Positions 12,997-27,900 of a stretch of DNA of 64,000 nucleotides are shown one piece after another. This DNA is from Lytechinus pictus (lineage: Eukaryota > Echinodermata > Echinoidea > Temnopleuroida > Toxopneustidae), in the NCBI RefSeq assembly GCF_037042905.1, contig NC_087252.1, positions 2,877,501 to 2,941,500 of the forward strand. Reading direction: 5' to 3'. Position 1 is the first letter of the stretch. The number at the start of each line of letters is the position of its first letter. The notes under the pieces are model-generated. The model saw nothing but the letters and a program-made list of their open reading frames with translations, made no database searches and was not told the DNA's origin. The position numbers were made by a program, and so were the translations under genes.

Positions 12997-15900
12997 GCGC
13001 GGATCCATGGGGTGGGGGCCGAGGGGCCTTGCCCCCCCCCCCTCGGCTAAACAAAAAGAAGGGGAAAGAAAAGAAGAAAAAGAAGAAAGGAAGAGGGGAA
13101 AAAAAAGAGAGAGGAAAAGGGGGGAAAGAAAAGAGGAAAGGAGAGAGGGAGAGGGGAAAATGAAAAGGAGAGAGAGGAAGAGGGAAGAAAGAAGAGGAAA
13201 AAAGGAGAGAAGGGGGAAGAAAAGAAGAAAAGGGGAAAGGAAGAGAAGTAAAGGAAGGGGGGAGAGGGGGAAAAAAGAGAAAGAGGGGAAAGAAAAGGAG
13301 AAAAAGGAGAGAGAGGAAGAGGGAGGAAAGAAGAGAGAAAAAAGAGAGGGGAAAGAAAAGAAGAAAAAAGAAGAGGGGAAAGAAAAGAAGAAAAAAAGGA
13401 GAAGAGGGGAAAGAAAGAAAAAAAAAGAGGAAGAGAGGGAAGGAAGAGAAAAAAGGGAGGGGGGAGAAAAAAGAGGAAGAGGGGCAAGAAGAGAGGGAAA
13501 AGAGAGAGGAAGAGGGGAAAAGGAAAAGGAGAAAGAGAAAGAGGGAAGAAAGAAGAGAAGAAAAAGAGAGAGAGAAAGGGGGGAAAGAAAGGAAGAAAAG
13601 GGGAAAGGAAGAGGGGGAAGGACGAGAAGAAAAAAAGAGGAAGAGGAGGAAAGAAAATGATGTTCGAACCAAAGGGCGCCGAAATGATGTTCGAAGGAAT
13701 GTCAAAATGATGTTCGAACTGGGGGCCAAATTGATACTCGAGCTAGGGGGGGGGGGGGCGAAATGATATTCGAACTAGGGGCGCCAAATTGATGTTGGAC
13801 CTACATGTAGGGGCGCCGAATTGATATTCGAACTAGGAGGGCGCCGAAATGATGTTCGAAGGGATGTTAAAATGATGTTCGAACTGGGGGCGCCAGATTG
13901 ATACTCGAACTAGGGGGGGGGGGGGGGGATGGGGTCGAATCGATGTTGGAACTAGGGGGGCGCCAAATTGATACTCGAACTAGGGGGGCTCAGAATTGAT
14001 GTTGGAACTAGGGGGCGCCAAATTGATACTCGAACTATGGGGCGCCAAATTGACGTTGGACCTACATGTAGGGGCGCCGAATTGATATTTGAACTAGGAG
14101 GGCGCCAAAATGATGTTCGAAGGGATGTTAAAATGATGTTCGAACTGGGGGCGCCAAATTGATACTCGAGCTAGGGGGGGGGGGGCGAAATGATATTCGA
14201 ACTAGGGAAGCCAAATTGAGTTCGAAGGGATGCCAAAATGAAGTTCGAACTGGGGGTCGAATTGATGTTCGAACGGGGGGGGGGGGGCCGAATTGATGAT
14301 CGACCTACATGTAGGGGCGCCGAATTGATACTCGAACTAGGGGGGGGGGGGCGCCGAATTGATGTTCGAACTAGGGGCACCACACTGATGTTTGAACTAG
14401 GGGGCGCCGAATTGATATTCGAACTAGGGGCGCCAATTTGATGTTCCAACTGGGGGCGCCAAATTGATGTTCGACCTAGGGAGGCCAAATATATGTTCGA
14501 CGTAGGGGGGGGGGGTGCGCCGAATTAATGTTCGACGTAGGGGCGCAAAATTTATGTTCGACATCGGGAGGCGCCGATTGAATGTTCGAACTAGGGGCAC
14601 CAATTTGATGTTCGAACTAGAGGGCGCCGAATTGCTATTCGAGCTTGGGGCGCCAAATTGATGTTCGAACGAGGGGGGCGCCAAATTGATGGATGTTAGA
14701 AGTAGGCGGCGCCAAAATGACGTTCGAACTATGGGGCGCCGAATTGATGTTTGAACAAGGGGGAGGGGGCGAATTAATTTTCGAACTAGATGGGGGCGCC
14801 AAATTGATGTTTGAACTGGGAGGGGCGCCAAATTGATGTTCGAACTAGGGGAGCGCTAATTTGATGTTTGACCATAAGCCGACAAATACATATTTCAGAA
14901 GGGGGAGGGCAAAGTGATATTTCACATGGCGCCAAATTCATGTTCAACCGAGGGCGCCAAATTGACCTTGAACTTAGGGGGCTCCATGCAATTTCATGTT
15001 CGACGGGGGCGCAACATTGCTCGTATTGCCTGTTTATAGTGAAATTCATTTCCTTCCCAAAAAGGTTAAATTAATGCGGCTGAATTAAAATATCCCGTTT
15101 TTACAATAATAGACAAAAATCAATGTGCTCGAGTTTGAAGTTTGTTTGGTGAGATAGGTATCCTGTTCAGGGTCAGAAAAGGGGTTAATATCAAATTCAG
15201 CTGGCGCTTCGCGCTCTCAATATTTGATTAGTGAGGTGTGTATCCTCTCCATCGATCACACGTACACAAGTCCTTAAAATGTTAGTGTTTTTCAAGTCAA
15301 TATACATAGGCCGATCCAGGGGGCAAAGTTTTTGCCCCCCCCCATGGTGGTGCAAAAAAAATGAAAGAAAAAGAAAAAAAGACGAAGAGAAAAAGGAAAA
15401 ACTTTTAGAATAGGAATTATACCTTAAAAGAGTCCTTAAGTCAGTATATACAAAAAATTGAGCTCGCGCTTCGCGCTCGCATCACTGTTTAGTTATGTAC
15501 GCATCCCGACCTCACAGTTTTTTTTTATGCGAACGAGAAGCACAAGCTGAAAATATTTTATATTCTAATCTAACGAATGAAAATGTCCTTTTCATTTTAT
15601 CATTAAAAAAGTTTTCAGCTAGCGCTTCGCATTCATTCCTTAAAGGACAAGTCCACCCCCCAAAAATGTTGATTTGAATAAATAGAGAAAAATCAAACAA
15701 GCATTATGCTGAAAATGTCATCAAAATCGGAGGTAAAATAAGAAAATTATGACATTTTAAAATTTTGCTTATTTTTCACAAAACAGTGATATGCACAACT
15801 CAGTGACATGCAAATGAGACAGTCGATGATGTCCCTCACTCACTAATTGCTTTGTTTTTTATTGTTAGAATTATACAATAATATATATTTCATTTTTTAC

Positions 15901-18900
15901 AGATTTTACAATATGGACCAACTTGATTGAACCACTTAGTATTAAACAATGCTAATTGCTCATGTTCAGGGAGGTATTAATCGTTGTTTCACACGACAAC
16001 GGAGAAAAATTGAATATTTCATATTTCATATACTAAATACAAAAAGAAGTAGTGAGTGATGTCATCGGTCTCCTCATTAGCATACCGACGAGGATGTGAA
16101 TATAACTGGTTTGTGAAATTAAGCGAAACTTTAAAATGTTGTAGGCCTACCTATTATCTTTGTGTATTTCATATAAGATTATCAAATTATTCCTTTTCAG
16201 GTGCCTCGATTGTACGTGCCCCCCAATCGGCTGCCCCCCCCCAAAAAAAAAGGGGAAAAGGAGAAAAAGAGGGATAAAGGAAGAGAAACGTAATGGGGAA
16301 AGAAGAAATTATTGTTTATTATAATGTTATATTATATCATAATTATGTTACATAAGAAGCATTTTTTTCATGACTTTATGAAACAGTTTGCTCAGGGCCT
16401 ATGTCTTCATTGTTCCTGGTGCTCGCATAGACTGTTTAACGAGATGTATAATCCTGTTGTACTAGAGCATCCCATTTTCAAATCAATATACACCAAATAT
16501 ATTTCCTCGCAATTCGAGTTATTATTGTTTTATGTAGTGACATTTGCTTCCTTTTCATGACTACTTAAAGTGATTGCCCAATTTTAAGGTCTTAATATAA
16601 AACATTTCCTGTCCGTGCTAACGTTCGCATTAGTTGATTGGTGAGATGTCTGCTCTTCATGAATTCCTAAAATCAGTCCTTAAAATGTAAATTTTTCTGA
16701 TCTGAATATCAAATATTTTCAGCTCGCGCTTCGCGCTCGCATCATTTGGTTAGTGAAATACGTAAGGACTTAGTGAATTCCTACAAACAAGCCTTAGAAT
16801 GCCCCTCTTCAGGTCTGAATTTCATAATTTTTTAGCTTGCGCTTCGCGCTCGCAGTATTTGATTAGTGAGATGCGTATGATAATCATGATGACAATGACT
16901 ACAAAAAGTGTTTCATATGTTTAGATGTAATTCTAACAAAATCAGCAAAGGGTGGCACTATCATTAGATGACTATGCTGAGATATTTATACTATTAATGG
17001 ATACCTAAAATATAGTCCATAAATGTCCCTGTTTGGGGTCAATATATACAAAAATTTCAGCTCGTGCTTCGCGCTCGCATTGTTTGTTTAGCGAGACAGG
17101 TACGTATCACGATTACAAAAAATTTGCTTATAATGTCCCTTTTAGGTCTGAATATACAAAAATTTCAGCTCGCGCCTCGCGCTCGCATTATTTAATCAGT
17201 GAGATAATTATCCGTTTAATGGCATTGCATGTCCTTAAAATTTCTATATTAGGTCAGTATACCTGGCAACTGAGCGTGCTCCCTAAGTGACACCAAATTT
17301 GTGGTGGTGCCCCCCCCCCAATGCCGTGACCCACGGCACGCCACTTGCGATTTGCGCTCGCATTATTTGATGTAAATGTATCAACCCATGAATCCTGTTC
17401 ATGATTACAAACAATATAAAATATCCAGTTTTTCAGGCCTCATGCACTGTCAGCGAATTTCACGCACTCATTAGGCTTATTAGATTAATAAATATGAAAT
17501 AAAAAAAATTATGAATTCATAACTAAATTGTCCCTTTTTCAGAAAAAAATATCGACAAGTTTTAGGAAGAGGAATAGAAGATAGGCATCATTTTATATAA
17601 TTACAAAATGTCGTTAGGCCTAAAATTTCTCGATCCTAGTTTAAAATAATAATAAAATATCTGCTCGCGCTTCGCGCTTGCATCATTTATCAAGTGCTTT
17701 CCACATCCACTTCACAATTCCCCTATATACACAGTGCTTTAAATATTGCTTTAAATTGACCCATTTCATATCGGAATTTCAAATATTATTTCCAGCTCGC
17801 GATCCGCGCTCGCATTATTGATTTTCATGATGAAAAATGAAATGTATTCAGAATGCCCAGATTCTGTCTAACTCTAAAACACGTGCACGCATGTTTATTG
17901 AGATACGCATCTTGATCTTATTCAAAACGTGCTAAAATTATCCAGTTTCAGATCAGAATATCAAAAAAATTTTGCTCGCGCTTTGCGCTCGCATTATTAA
18001 TGTAGGAAGATACCAAAAACTACCCATCATTTTTCATGAGTGACAAAACATGAATCGAGTTTCCCGTTGGGGGTTTGAAATCTAATTTTTCAGGTTGGAA
18101 ATCAAAAATGTAAAGTAAAGAAACTACAGCTCCCGTTCACACAATATTCTAGTAGGGCCTACTCTGGTGAGAAGTTAAACCAAATTGAGACCCCCCAAAA
18201 TCGCTCGCGCTTCGCGCTCCCATCGATAAAACATTATATATTCATGGAATTTTTTTTCAAGAACACATTAAAAAAGTGGTCTTTAATTGCCTTTTTTAAA
18301 ATGTGATTATGTAATAAGATAATTCAAAATACATTTAAGGCATTTCAGTTACATTTAAGTTAGCCTGGCCGGGAGGGAGGGGGCGCCATTTTTCGAAAAG
18401 TACACATGGGCGCCAAAAATCAGGTCAAATTTGGGCCCCCCTCCCCACGAAATCTTGGATCCGCGCCTGTATATATATATATATATATATATGTATATAA
18501 ATATCGGTGCTTACCCATTCTAGGGGCGTCATACCATCTGCAATCCCTGGTGGGGCGGTGAAACTGATAATACTCGCAGAGATCACCCCAGACACAGCAT
18601 GTGTAGTATGGAATAATATCGTTTATCCAAGTAGAAAGTACCGGGACAGTCTTGGGGGAATTGTAGGGCGACACTCCGTTCACAGTCACGCGGTGGGAGA
18701 AACTACCCGAAAAACTATCGCCCGCATAAACCAAATTTTCCTCATAGTCATAGCAACAGACCGAGTCAGCATTCTGAGGGCTGATTAAAAAAAATGAAGA
18801 AAAAAAGTATTCAAAATGATAAATAAATGAAAAGCGAAAAAATACCCACGAATTCGTAAACACTGTAACAATTTATAAAAGTTAAAAATAACCCTATTCC

Positions 18901-21900
18901 CCCTCCCCCATAAATGCAAACAAAAACAAACAAACAAAATATACATATTTTGCTTCTTTCGTTATTTTGATCTTTCTTTATCCCCCAACCCTCACTCCCA
19001 CTTTCTCTCTCTATCCATCCAGCTTGCCGATAATTATACTTTATAATATTATATATGCCCCATTCTATATCCGTATATCTTTAAATCCTCCTCCATCTAC
19101 CACGATATCTCCCATATCCCAACCTGTTAATGATGTTGATGACGCAGTGCTTGATGCCCTCCCGTAGGAAACAGTAATCTTCATTGTCATCGAAACCCGC
19201 TGTCGACATATCGCAGAAATCCAGCGGACGGAAACGGGCGCGGTCCGCCAGCGCCTGGCTTAGGTCGCACGGACATGGGTTCAAATCCTAATGAAGGATT
19301 GGACAAAAAATGAATCATAAATTTGAAACGACATGAACTCTGCAAAATCAATATGACATGAACATTGCACTGTTTGTCTGGGTTTCCTTCCCTTTCCTTT
19401 TGAGGCCTTTATCAATTTCAAACTCTAAGCTTAAGATGGAGGTCTCCCACATTTCAAAATGTATTATGTCAATTTATGTATATATTTTTCTGCTATTTGT
19501 TTTTATAATACAAAAAAGAAACGTATAAGATATAAATATATTTCAATTAGATTGTTAGAATGTATATATGCATGTGTTATTCATTATGTCATTTGCTTAT
19601 TGTTATGTTATGCTAAGAAAACATTATTACCCTTGTATATACTTTTGTTATTGGAATGTGGAAATAAATCAAATCAAATCAAATATATTGTCTGGATAAT
19701 AATCTTTGCAACTGGGGCGTTCCTGATCAAATACAGTATATACTTGATAATTAATCATTACCCACTTTAAATTGGCAACAATATGAACAATACCAAATCA
19801 CCATTTTCAAATGCACATTCACAACTATTCGGTATAAATGCTTTTTCGAACAATACAGATAAATGCCTGCACGTTGTAACGATTTCAAAATGAATTCATA
19901 CAGAATCCAATAAAACCACCACCCATGTGTCAGCATGTATCAATAAAAAAGTATGTGTCAAATGATTCTTGAAGTAATTCGTAATTGCTGAGAAATAAGC
20001 AGAATAGGCATGATAACTTCCATCCAAATGTCGGGTCGTTTTCTAAGCAATAAATGTACACTGTCCCATATATGCCTATTTTCCCCTTTGGAAATATTCA
20101 TATGGATCGTTTCAGCTTAGATTTCATTTTTTTTTCTTCACAAAGCTCGGTTAATGTAGTTTTACCAGATCTAGATTTAGAATGATTCTGCCGATTTTCT
20201 GGTCATTTCAGTGTTTACCGCAACTACTTTCAACTGTTTTGAATTTTGTATCATGTTTTATTCATATTTCGTCTCCTTCGAAATACGAAAATTAAAAGAA
20301 AATTAATGATTGTTGCCAATTTGAAGAGAGAGAGAGGAAAAAAGATTACTTTCGACCGTATGAAAGCTATGTACCTCAATCATGCCTCCAGCTTTAAAAT
20401 GATACATTAGACGTACCTGATCATAATTCCAAACCGGTTCATTATCCATCTTTTCATTCCATATCTCGCATTGTAAATTAGAGTAGGCACCAGGATTCCG
20501 CTGGTATTTATCATTCATCATATAACCAAGCCAGTGAACATCGCTCCAAATAGCAAAGAGGGATCTGTAAAAAAAAGATTTAAGGCTTCATATTGTTCAT
20601 ATGGATAAAAAAACGCCAATTTTGTCAGTGAAGACCATAACAACAACAACAACTACTACAACAAACAACAAACAAACCAAACCAAAACAAAACTGGACAA
20701 AACAAAATAAAATAAAACAAAACAAAGTCTGTGAGAGACATATGACAATACAATTTATATCCTACACTGTAAAAACGGTTGTGTTAAAACTGACACCAGT
20801 TGGTGTTAATAAAGGACCACACCCTGAGGTGTTAAAATTACACCATAGAGATTGAACATAACACCAAAGAGTGTAAATATAACAACCGAAGGTGTTGTAA
20901 TAACACCTATAGGTGTTAAACTAACACTGTCAATTTAACACCGGTGTAAAATAACTGGTGTGGTCCTCTATGTACACCGGTTAACACCACAGTTTTTGCT
21001 GTGTATTGAGTCTGTAACACAGAAAGTACATTTTGGAATAAAATCGGGAGCCCCCCCCTCACCCCCACTGAGAACACATTCTGAAGACGCTGCACCACTA
21101 TATATTCATAATGCATTCAACATGTTCATAGCCCTTATCAAAAGTTTTAGTTTTAATTGGTTTCCGTTATTTCATTACATTAAAAATATCTACGTTGCAT
21201 TTTATTACATCGATCGAAGCGAGCAAACAAATTTTTTCGTCCTATTTGATAAACAAATCTAAATTTGTGATAGCGTTTTACACGGTATTCAGAAAATAAT
21301 ATCATATTCCCCCCTTTCCTTCACTTTTTTTCTCCTCTCTTACATTGGTCGTAAATATTTTTGGGTCCATGCCTCCCCCCCCCCATCTGTACGCCAGTGG
21401 ATATGGTACCAGACTATTTTTCCATAAATAAACTCTGACTCGTACCTTTTGTATCGCCGGGTAATTCTGATCACACCTACAGCATTTTCTGGTGTGATAC
21501 TCCCGATGGGTTCGGGGATCCACTCATAACGTCCAGTATTCGGGGCATCATGTTCAATGTCCTCAGTTTCTTCCCAGCTCGGTACACCATCCGTTTCACT
21601 ATACGCTGTGGATTTAAAAAAAGATAAGATATTCATTCCAAATAACACTATATAAGGATTATTACCAATAAATTAATTGACATAAAACAATGAGTCTTTA
21701 TAATGAAACCACTTATCATACGAATAGACGACAACATTTATAAAAATCACCAGACCGAAATTATTTACAGAAAACAAAACCTACTATAAAACACAAGAGT
21801 GTGGAATGGAATGCTGTAAAATCAGCTGCATAAAATGATAAAAATCAACATTGTGAATCTCATTCCATTATGTCTGCTAACTATGAGAGCATAGATTGAA

Positions 21901-24900
21901 CGTACACACTGTGAAGGTGTCCACAGTTTAATGCTATGCACTTTGATTGTAACATTGTGATCCACATCTACACACCATGTACATCGTCCACTACGTGAAC
22001 ACACTGACCTTTCCAGCGATCAACTGCTTCATTAGGAACAACAACCACGATAAAGGCCCACAAGAAATGAGCATAATAATTTCAATGAACAAGTCGGCTA
22101 AATGCAGAAACTTACTTAGTAAATCAATATTGATCTGCGTGTAGTTGATTAAACTTGGGTCCCATTCTATTGCTACCTTACGGTCAGCCAACATCCAGGA
22201 CTCGCTATGAGGATTTATTCTCTTTATACCAGCCGGGACATCTCCAATGTCAACTAAAGAAGAAATAAAATTTACAGTCAAGGATCAGTGTTACAAGAGA
22301 AAAAAAGTCGGTCATCCCCAAAACATATCACTTTCTATAAATATGTATCTTCACGATTTGTCCATACAATTTAAGATGATCAGAAGTAAAATGTTTAAGC
22401 TTGGAAATAAAACTGTAATGAGTTCAATCTTAATAAGGCGTTCGTGTTAACTACGCCAGATGAAGATTTATTCCAAATCCATGAAACTTACAGAAAACGT
22501 ATATTATTAATAACATAAGCGAGGTTACGATTGTGATGATAGTAATTGTGAGAGATTCGGTGATGCTGAATATGGACAAAGGAAAAAACAAAAGACTCGT
22601 AACCTCAAGCATTGTCAAGAATGAAGATATAAAACCGATGTTGGTTTATATGTGGTGGATTAAACTGACGCATAAATGGACATGCACCTACATAACAAAA
22701 TGTAGACGACACAGAAGAGTGGGTGACGGTATTATAGGTAGGCCTATAGATTAAACTTACCTCTAGCAAAAGAAGATAAAGGTAGAGAACACGTATAGAA
22801 GAGCTTGTCCAAAGTAACAAAATACTGGATTAATGTCTCATTATACTTAACCCCCAAATAACAGAAAAATTATCACCTATATCAAATATCCCGGTGTACG
22901 GAAACGTTATAGCATCGTTGTTCGACACGCGCGTCTCGATGCGGCCGACTTGGAAAAACGTAGGTACGACGCACCAAGCTCGCTGTGAACTCATCCAGGT
23001 ACAGTTAGTAAGAGCGATGGGGTCTTCCCGTGGACCAAACTGGAGCCATATGTCGTCTTCGAGGGTGAAGCATGGTCCTTGGATGTAAAGGAACTGATGG
23101 CCAAGCATAGAGTCGAAGCGTGGGAATGTCTTCACCTCACCTACGATTGAATTAGAATTCGACTTGGTTTTGGAATCAGGACTAGTATGGATATTGGAAT
23201 TTCTATTTAATTTGCAAATTACATAAAGTATTATAAACAGAATAAGAGTTACAATACAAATTAAAAATGGCCGAATAAGAGTTGGGAATCGAAAAATGAA
23301 TTGGAATCCGAGTTGTAATTGAAACTGGAATTTCAGATTGGATTTGCAGATATGTGGACCCCTTTAAAAATTAGCTCTACTGAACATGCTATATAATACT
23401 CCCAAAGAAAGGAAATGAATAATTAAATAAAACGAATGGCAATTGAAAATTAATTGGAGCCAGAGTTGAATCAAGGTGGAAGATTGAAGGAAGAGACTTT
23501 GAACTGGAGGAGAAATCGGACTAGAAACTAGAGTTATACATATATAGACTGGCCTGAAACGGAATCGAATCAGAATTAACAGAGGCAATAAGAGCAGTAA
23601 GAGCAGACCACTTGATGCAAAGGACATGTATCGCATACATGAAACAATTCATATTGAATTGGATTTGGTAATAAGCACGAGTTACATGGAAAACACAATA
23701 TATTGTTAGCGTTATTCATTATCCGTTTAATACGAAACAGTCATACCAAAGAACCGACCCCAAACCAACCCATGGCATGCCATTAACAACAACATAACAT
23801 ATTTGATCGGTCTTGAGTTGATTTCGCCGTTGTGACTTCGGCATAAGGGAGTTTCCGCTCGGCGACGTTGGGAGGATTCAAGAACAGATTTAAACGCATT
23901 AACATCCATCAAATGACGAAGATCAGCTTGGAGGTCTTTGTCGAAAACTGCTGTACCGGAAAAGCAATTGCGTCCCAAGCTTCAGATCTGACCCCACCCC
24001 CCAAAAAAACCGTTTGTCCTGAATCAATGACTAATCTGCTGTTTTGATTAACTAATTTTCAACAAATACTTCTTGGTTCTTCAATGTCAAGAAAGGCATT
24101 TGACAATCCCTATTTTAATGTTCTTGAATCCGCCGCGCGTCGTAGACGCGAACACTAAAAATATCCTTTTGTGACGTCATGACTCACCAGCCGTTGTGCA
24201 ACCGCCGATGTCGACGCTCACCGAACTTATGTAATAGACCCACAATCCGGGAATCTCGATGTTGGATTCAGTGACGAGGTTTTTCAAGAAGGTGTTGTCA
24301 CGGGAGTATTGATGAGAGAATGACTTCGAACCGTCACCAGCGTTGAAACCAACCTGGTTGTAGATAAATGTTTTAGTTTAACTGTTTGGAATATTTTGAT
24401 TTTAACAATTTTTGAAAATGATGATTTCTGTGACCCTACATGCTATTCCACTTCAAGGGAGGTAGGGAGGTATATGATATATTTTGAACAAGGATCGGGC
24501 GATTGCACTTATGATTATCAAATAATAAATAAATAAGGGGGGGGGGGCTTGGGGAAGGTGTAATAGTTAACTCTTACTCTGCCACTGCGAATACCCCTTC
24601 ATTGCCAGGGGTATTCGAGGGAATCCTAAATTGACCGAAGCGTAAGCAGCGACTGATTTTAAAACGGCAATAAATCGATACGGCTTAACTATTAGACGCC
24701 CAGGGTTTATTTTGAAAATCAAATGAAGTAAGAAGAAGAAGAAAAGGAGGAGGGGAGGAGGAGGAGGTAGAGGAGGAGGAAGAAGAAGATGATGATGATG
24801 AAGGAGAAGAAGGGGAAGGAGGAGAAGAAGAAGATATATTACCTGTGCTGGTGTACCACCGATACCGGTTGTTGGACCTCCATTACTCTCTGTACCGGAG

Positions 24901-27900
24901 GTCCAGTCTATATTATCGTAGATAAAGATAGCAAACGTCTCGAATTCATCACTTGCGATGATACATTGGAACGAGTTCCTCTGAAAAAGAATATGATGCG
25001 ATAATAATAACAGCAATAAAAATAATAGTTTTCAAATTCAAATTAAAATAATCATTTGTTTTCTTCCATTATCTTACAAACTTTCATTTTTCAATATGAA
25101 TTATACAAAATCATTTGTCATAAAAATACATCAATAACATCATTGTTAACAGAAGAATGCGTTGATCCCTGAAATCAAAAGCTTGTGACGGGATACGCCT
25201 GTAACGCAAACATAATGGATATATATAAATAGTAATGATGGTGATGATAATAATAGTAATATTAATAATGATGATTAATAATAATAATAATAGTAATAAT
25301 TCTAATGATAATAGTAAAAATGTAATGATAATCGTTATTATTATAATAACAGTAATAATAATAATAATATTCAAAATACAAACAATGCGATAGCTAATAA
25401 TAGTCATATTTTTAAAACTCAACATAATAGTATAATACATAATTCTTGCTTGCTAGCTCAATGCATCCTTTGAAATTTCCGGCATTGCATGAGAGGTGAG
25501 AGCAAAATGTAATTATCCCACCGCTGCTACCATAAAATATTATGATTTTTTACAGAGCTCCAAATCCTATACTATAGAAGCGTGCAGGCCTATTTGGAAT
25601 TAACGATTCCTAGTACTTGGATTAATAGTATCACGAGAGAAAGAACAATTGACAGCAATCTCCTGAGATATACTAAAGCATAATTATGAAAACTAGTTCT
25701 AGTTTTAACTTATAGAGGGCATAGAAATCAAATACATCGGGCGTTTCTTTCGAAGGTATAGTGAATAGTATTCATCATGAGATGGTCTGCCAGTGCTGAT
25801 ATTTTCCATCGGGGTTGCTCCTCGAACAAAAACTAGTAATTGCCGGACCAACATCGGATAATCCAACTGTATTTGCTCACACCCGGTATATTTTTGTATA
25901 CATTAGTGATTATGTTAGTTCCATGCAACAATTAAACATACAACAAAAATGAATTCACAATGATAAATTGATGCTTCAGACATGACAGTCACAAATCAAT
26001 GTGGCTGAAAAAGCGCCCCTAAACATGCTAAAAACACTATTATCTTTCATTAGATCTGGAAAGAATATGTATAAAAAGGGAAAATAATCACAAAAATCGT
26101 AAAATTTGAAACCATTTACTTACCAAAGTAAATCCGTCAGCAATGCCGAAGAATCCGACCTCCAGCCAGGTCGCTATGACGAGGACTTTAGGCTGAAAAT
26201 CATCCCATTCCACGAATGACCTTTCGCAGAAAAATGTAAATACAAGATCTTGCAATTAGTAACGGCTAAACGCCTAAATATTAAACATTTTATCATTGTC
26301 TATAATTAGTGAATGAGCTTGAGCTGCTGCATTGTCGCCCATAATTCTACAATAAAACCATACTTCTCATTAATCGAATGCTAAATCAACAAACTACGAA
26401 AGAGACATAGGTTTCAATGCCTTTCTGAACATTGCTAGAATGTTCAGAATTTGTACATCTTACGATATACTTACGTGTGTATTTCCCCTGCAGCTCTATC
26501 CAGGAGTTCCTGTTCGGTGGTTTGTCTGTAGTAAACATACCCACGCGTTGTCATATCAACATTTCCCCAAAACGGAGCTATTAGTATCCTCTCTCTCTCC
26601 GTCGTTTCCTTTGAAAGTAAAATGAAATATAATTTGAGTTATTCAATTTCAATAAGCCAGTTCATATTCATCTCTTGTTCAGTAGCGGCGAGTGAAGCGG
26701 GAAGAGCCCATCGTTCAGGAGCGGATCCAGGTGGGGGGGGGGGGGGTAATGTAAAAATGCCATTGAAACCGAAAAGTGCCCCCCTCTCTCTTTTAAAATT
26801 GAAGACTTTTTTTTTTGCTTGTCAATTTTTTCGGGTACGAAATATCCTTAATTTGTGGTTGAAAACCTTTTTTGGGGGGGCTTGTCATGATTAAAATTTT
26901 CCTCCGAAAAATTTGCCCCCCTCCCTTTTGGAAAATCCTGGATCCGCCCCTGGCAAAGTTCAAAGCAATATATTACGTAAACTCGACTGACATTACAGGA
27001 TGCACAAACTGAATTGACCTAGTGACTAGAATAGCACACCAATGAACGCTTAATGAAGGAAGGCCTTCATTTCTTCTTTAAATTCATTCGTGCGTTATAT
27101 TACAATGTATTTGGCAAACTATTGAATACCAGTTGCTAGTTACTTTCCAGTGGATCTATTGAAAAAACGCACTTAAAACGAATGAATAATCAATACATCA
27201 AAGTTTATCTCATTGAATATTAAACCACCGTTCCTTGAGTACCTGGATCCGATCGAGCGCAGAATGGAACTAGGAACTGGCTTATTTGATTTGATTCGAT
27301 TTTAAAAGTTTTCGGTGTAAGATTGAGTAAAAATTTACACAACATTGGGTGAAAAGGAACATACACGGTGTGGCAAGATAGATGATTCATGGCTAATTTT
27401 CAACGCAACCTTGGTACATTGGAAATATTTACAGAGTATTTCATATCATTTTATTCGATGCAACATGCATGTTGTATTTTGAAACGACATTGGGTAATTT
27501 TCTGTTGAAGGTGGTTTGCCTTGACTTTGTTTGATTGGATAAAATTGATTTCATTATATTTTTCTTGTATTGTTTTATTCAATTTAACAAATATTATTAG
27601 ACTTGAGTTAAGTTAATAAGAATCTAAGAACATATTAACACGATTTATATTATTCTTATTATTATCATTAGTATTAGTAGTAGTATTATTTATTTATTTC
27701 TATATTTTAATTAATTGATTTATTATATTTATTCATTTCATCTTATTATCATTATTATTATTATTATTATTTTTTTTTGGGGGGGGCCCATGGAATTTTG
27801 ATAATATATAGCATTTTATAAGGTACCAATTCAGTAACACAATATATCCATGTGGCTTTTGCTACAGCTGCTAAATTATCTCATATTTCCTATCAATGCC

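Larger units (their letters stand above)
12992..18473. mobile_element. Composite 5.5-kb element with perfect inverted ends in intron 13
   Basis: The left end reads TACAGGCGCGGATCCA and the right end TGGATCCGCGCCTGTA. They are exact reverse complements and both are flanked by (AT)n. Inside are a polypurine tract (13052-13657), a GGCGCC/TTCGAA minisatellite (13658-15010), a long-period repeat with a GCTCGCGCTTCGCGC core (15180-18240) and copy B of the foldback MITE. No protein of a transposase family is visible. It could be one non-autonomous element expanded by internal repeats, or separate insertions that happen to be flanked by related ends. Confidence 0.6.

Noticed and set aside
12914-13729. 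271-residue Phe/Ser/Leu ORF and a 235-residue Lys/Glu/Arg ORF
   Set aside because: Open only because a purine tract contains almost no stop codons. Both fall inside a repeat in an intron.
13968-15074. Several 60-135 residue ORFs on both strands
   Set aside because: The peptides repeat the minisatellite unit (for example FGAPSSNI) and have no domain.
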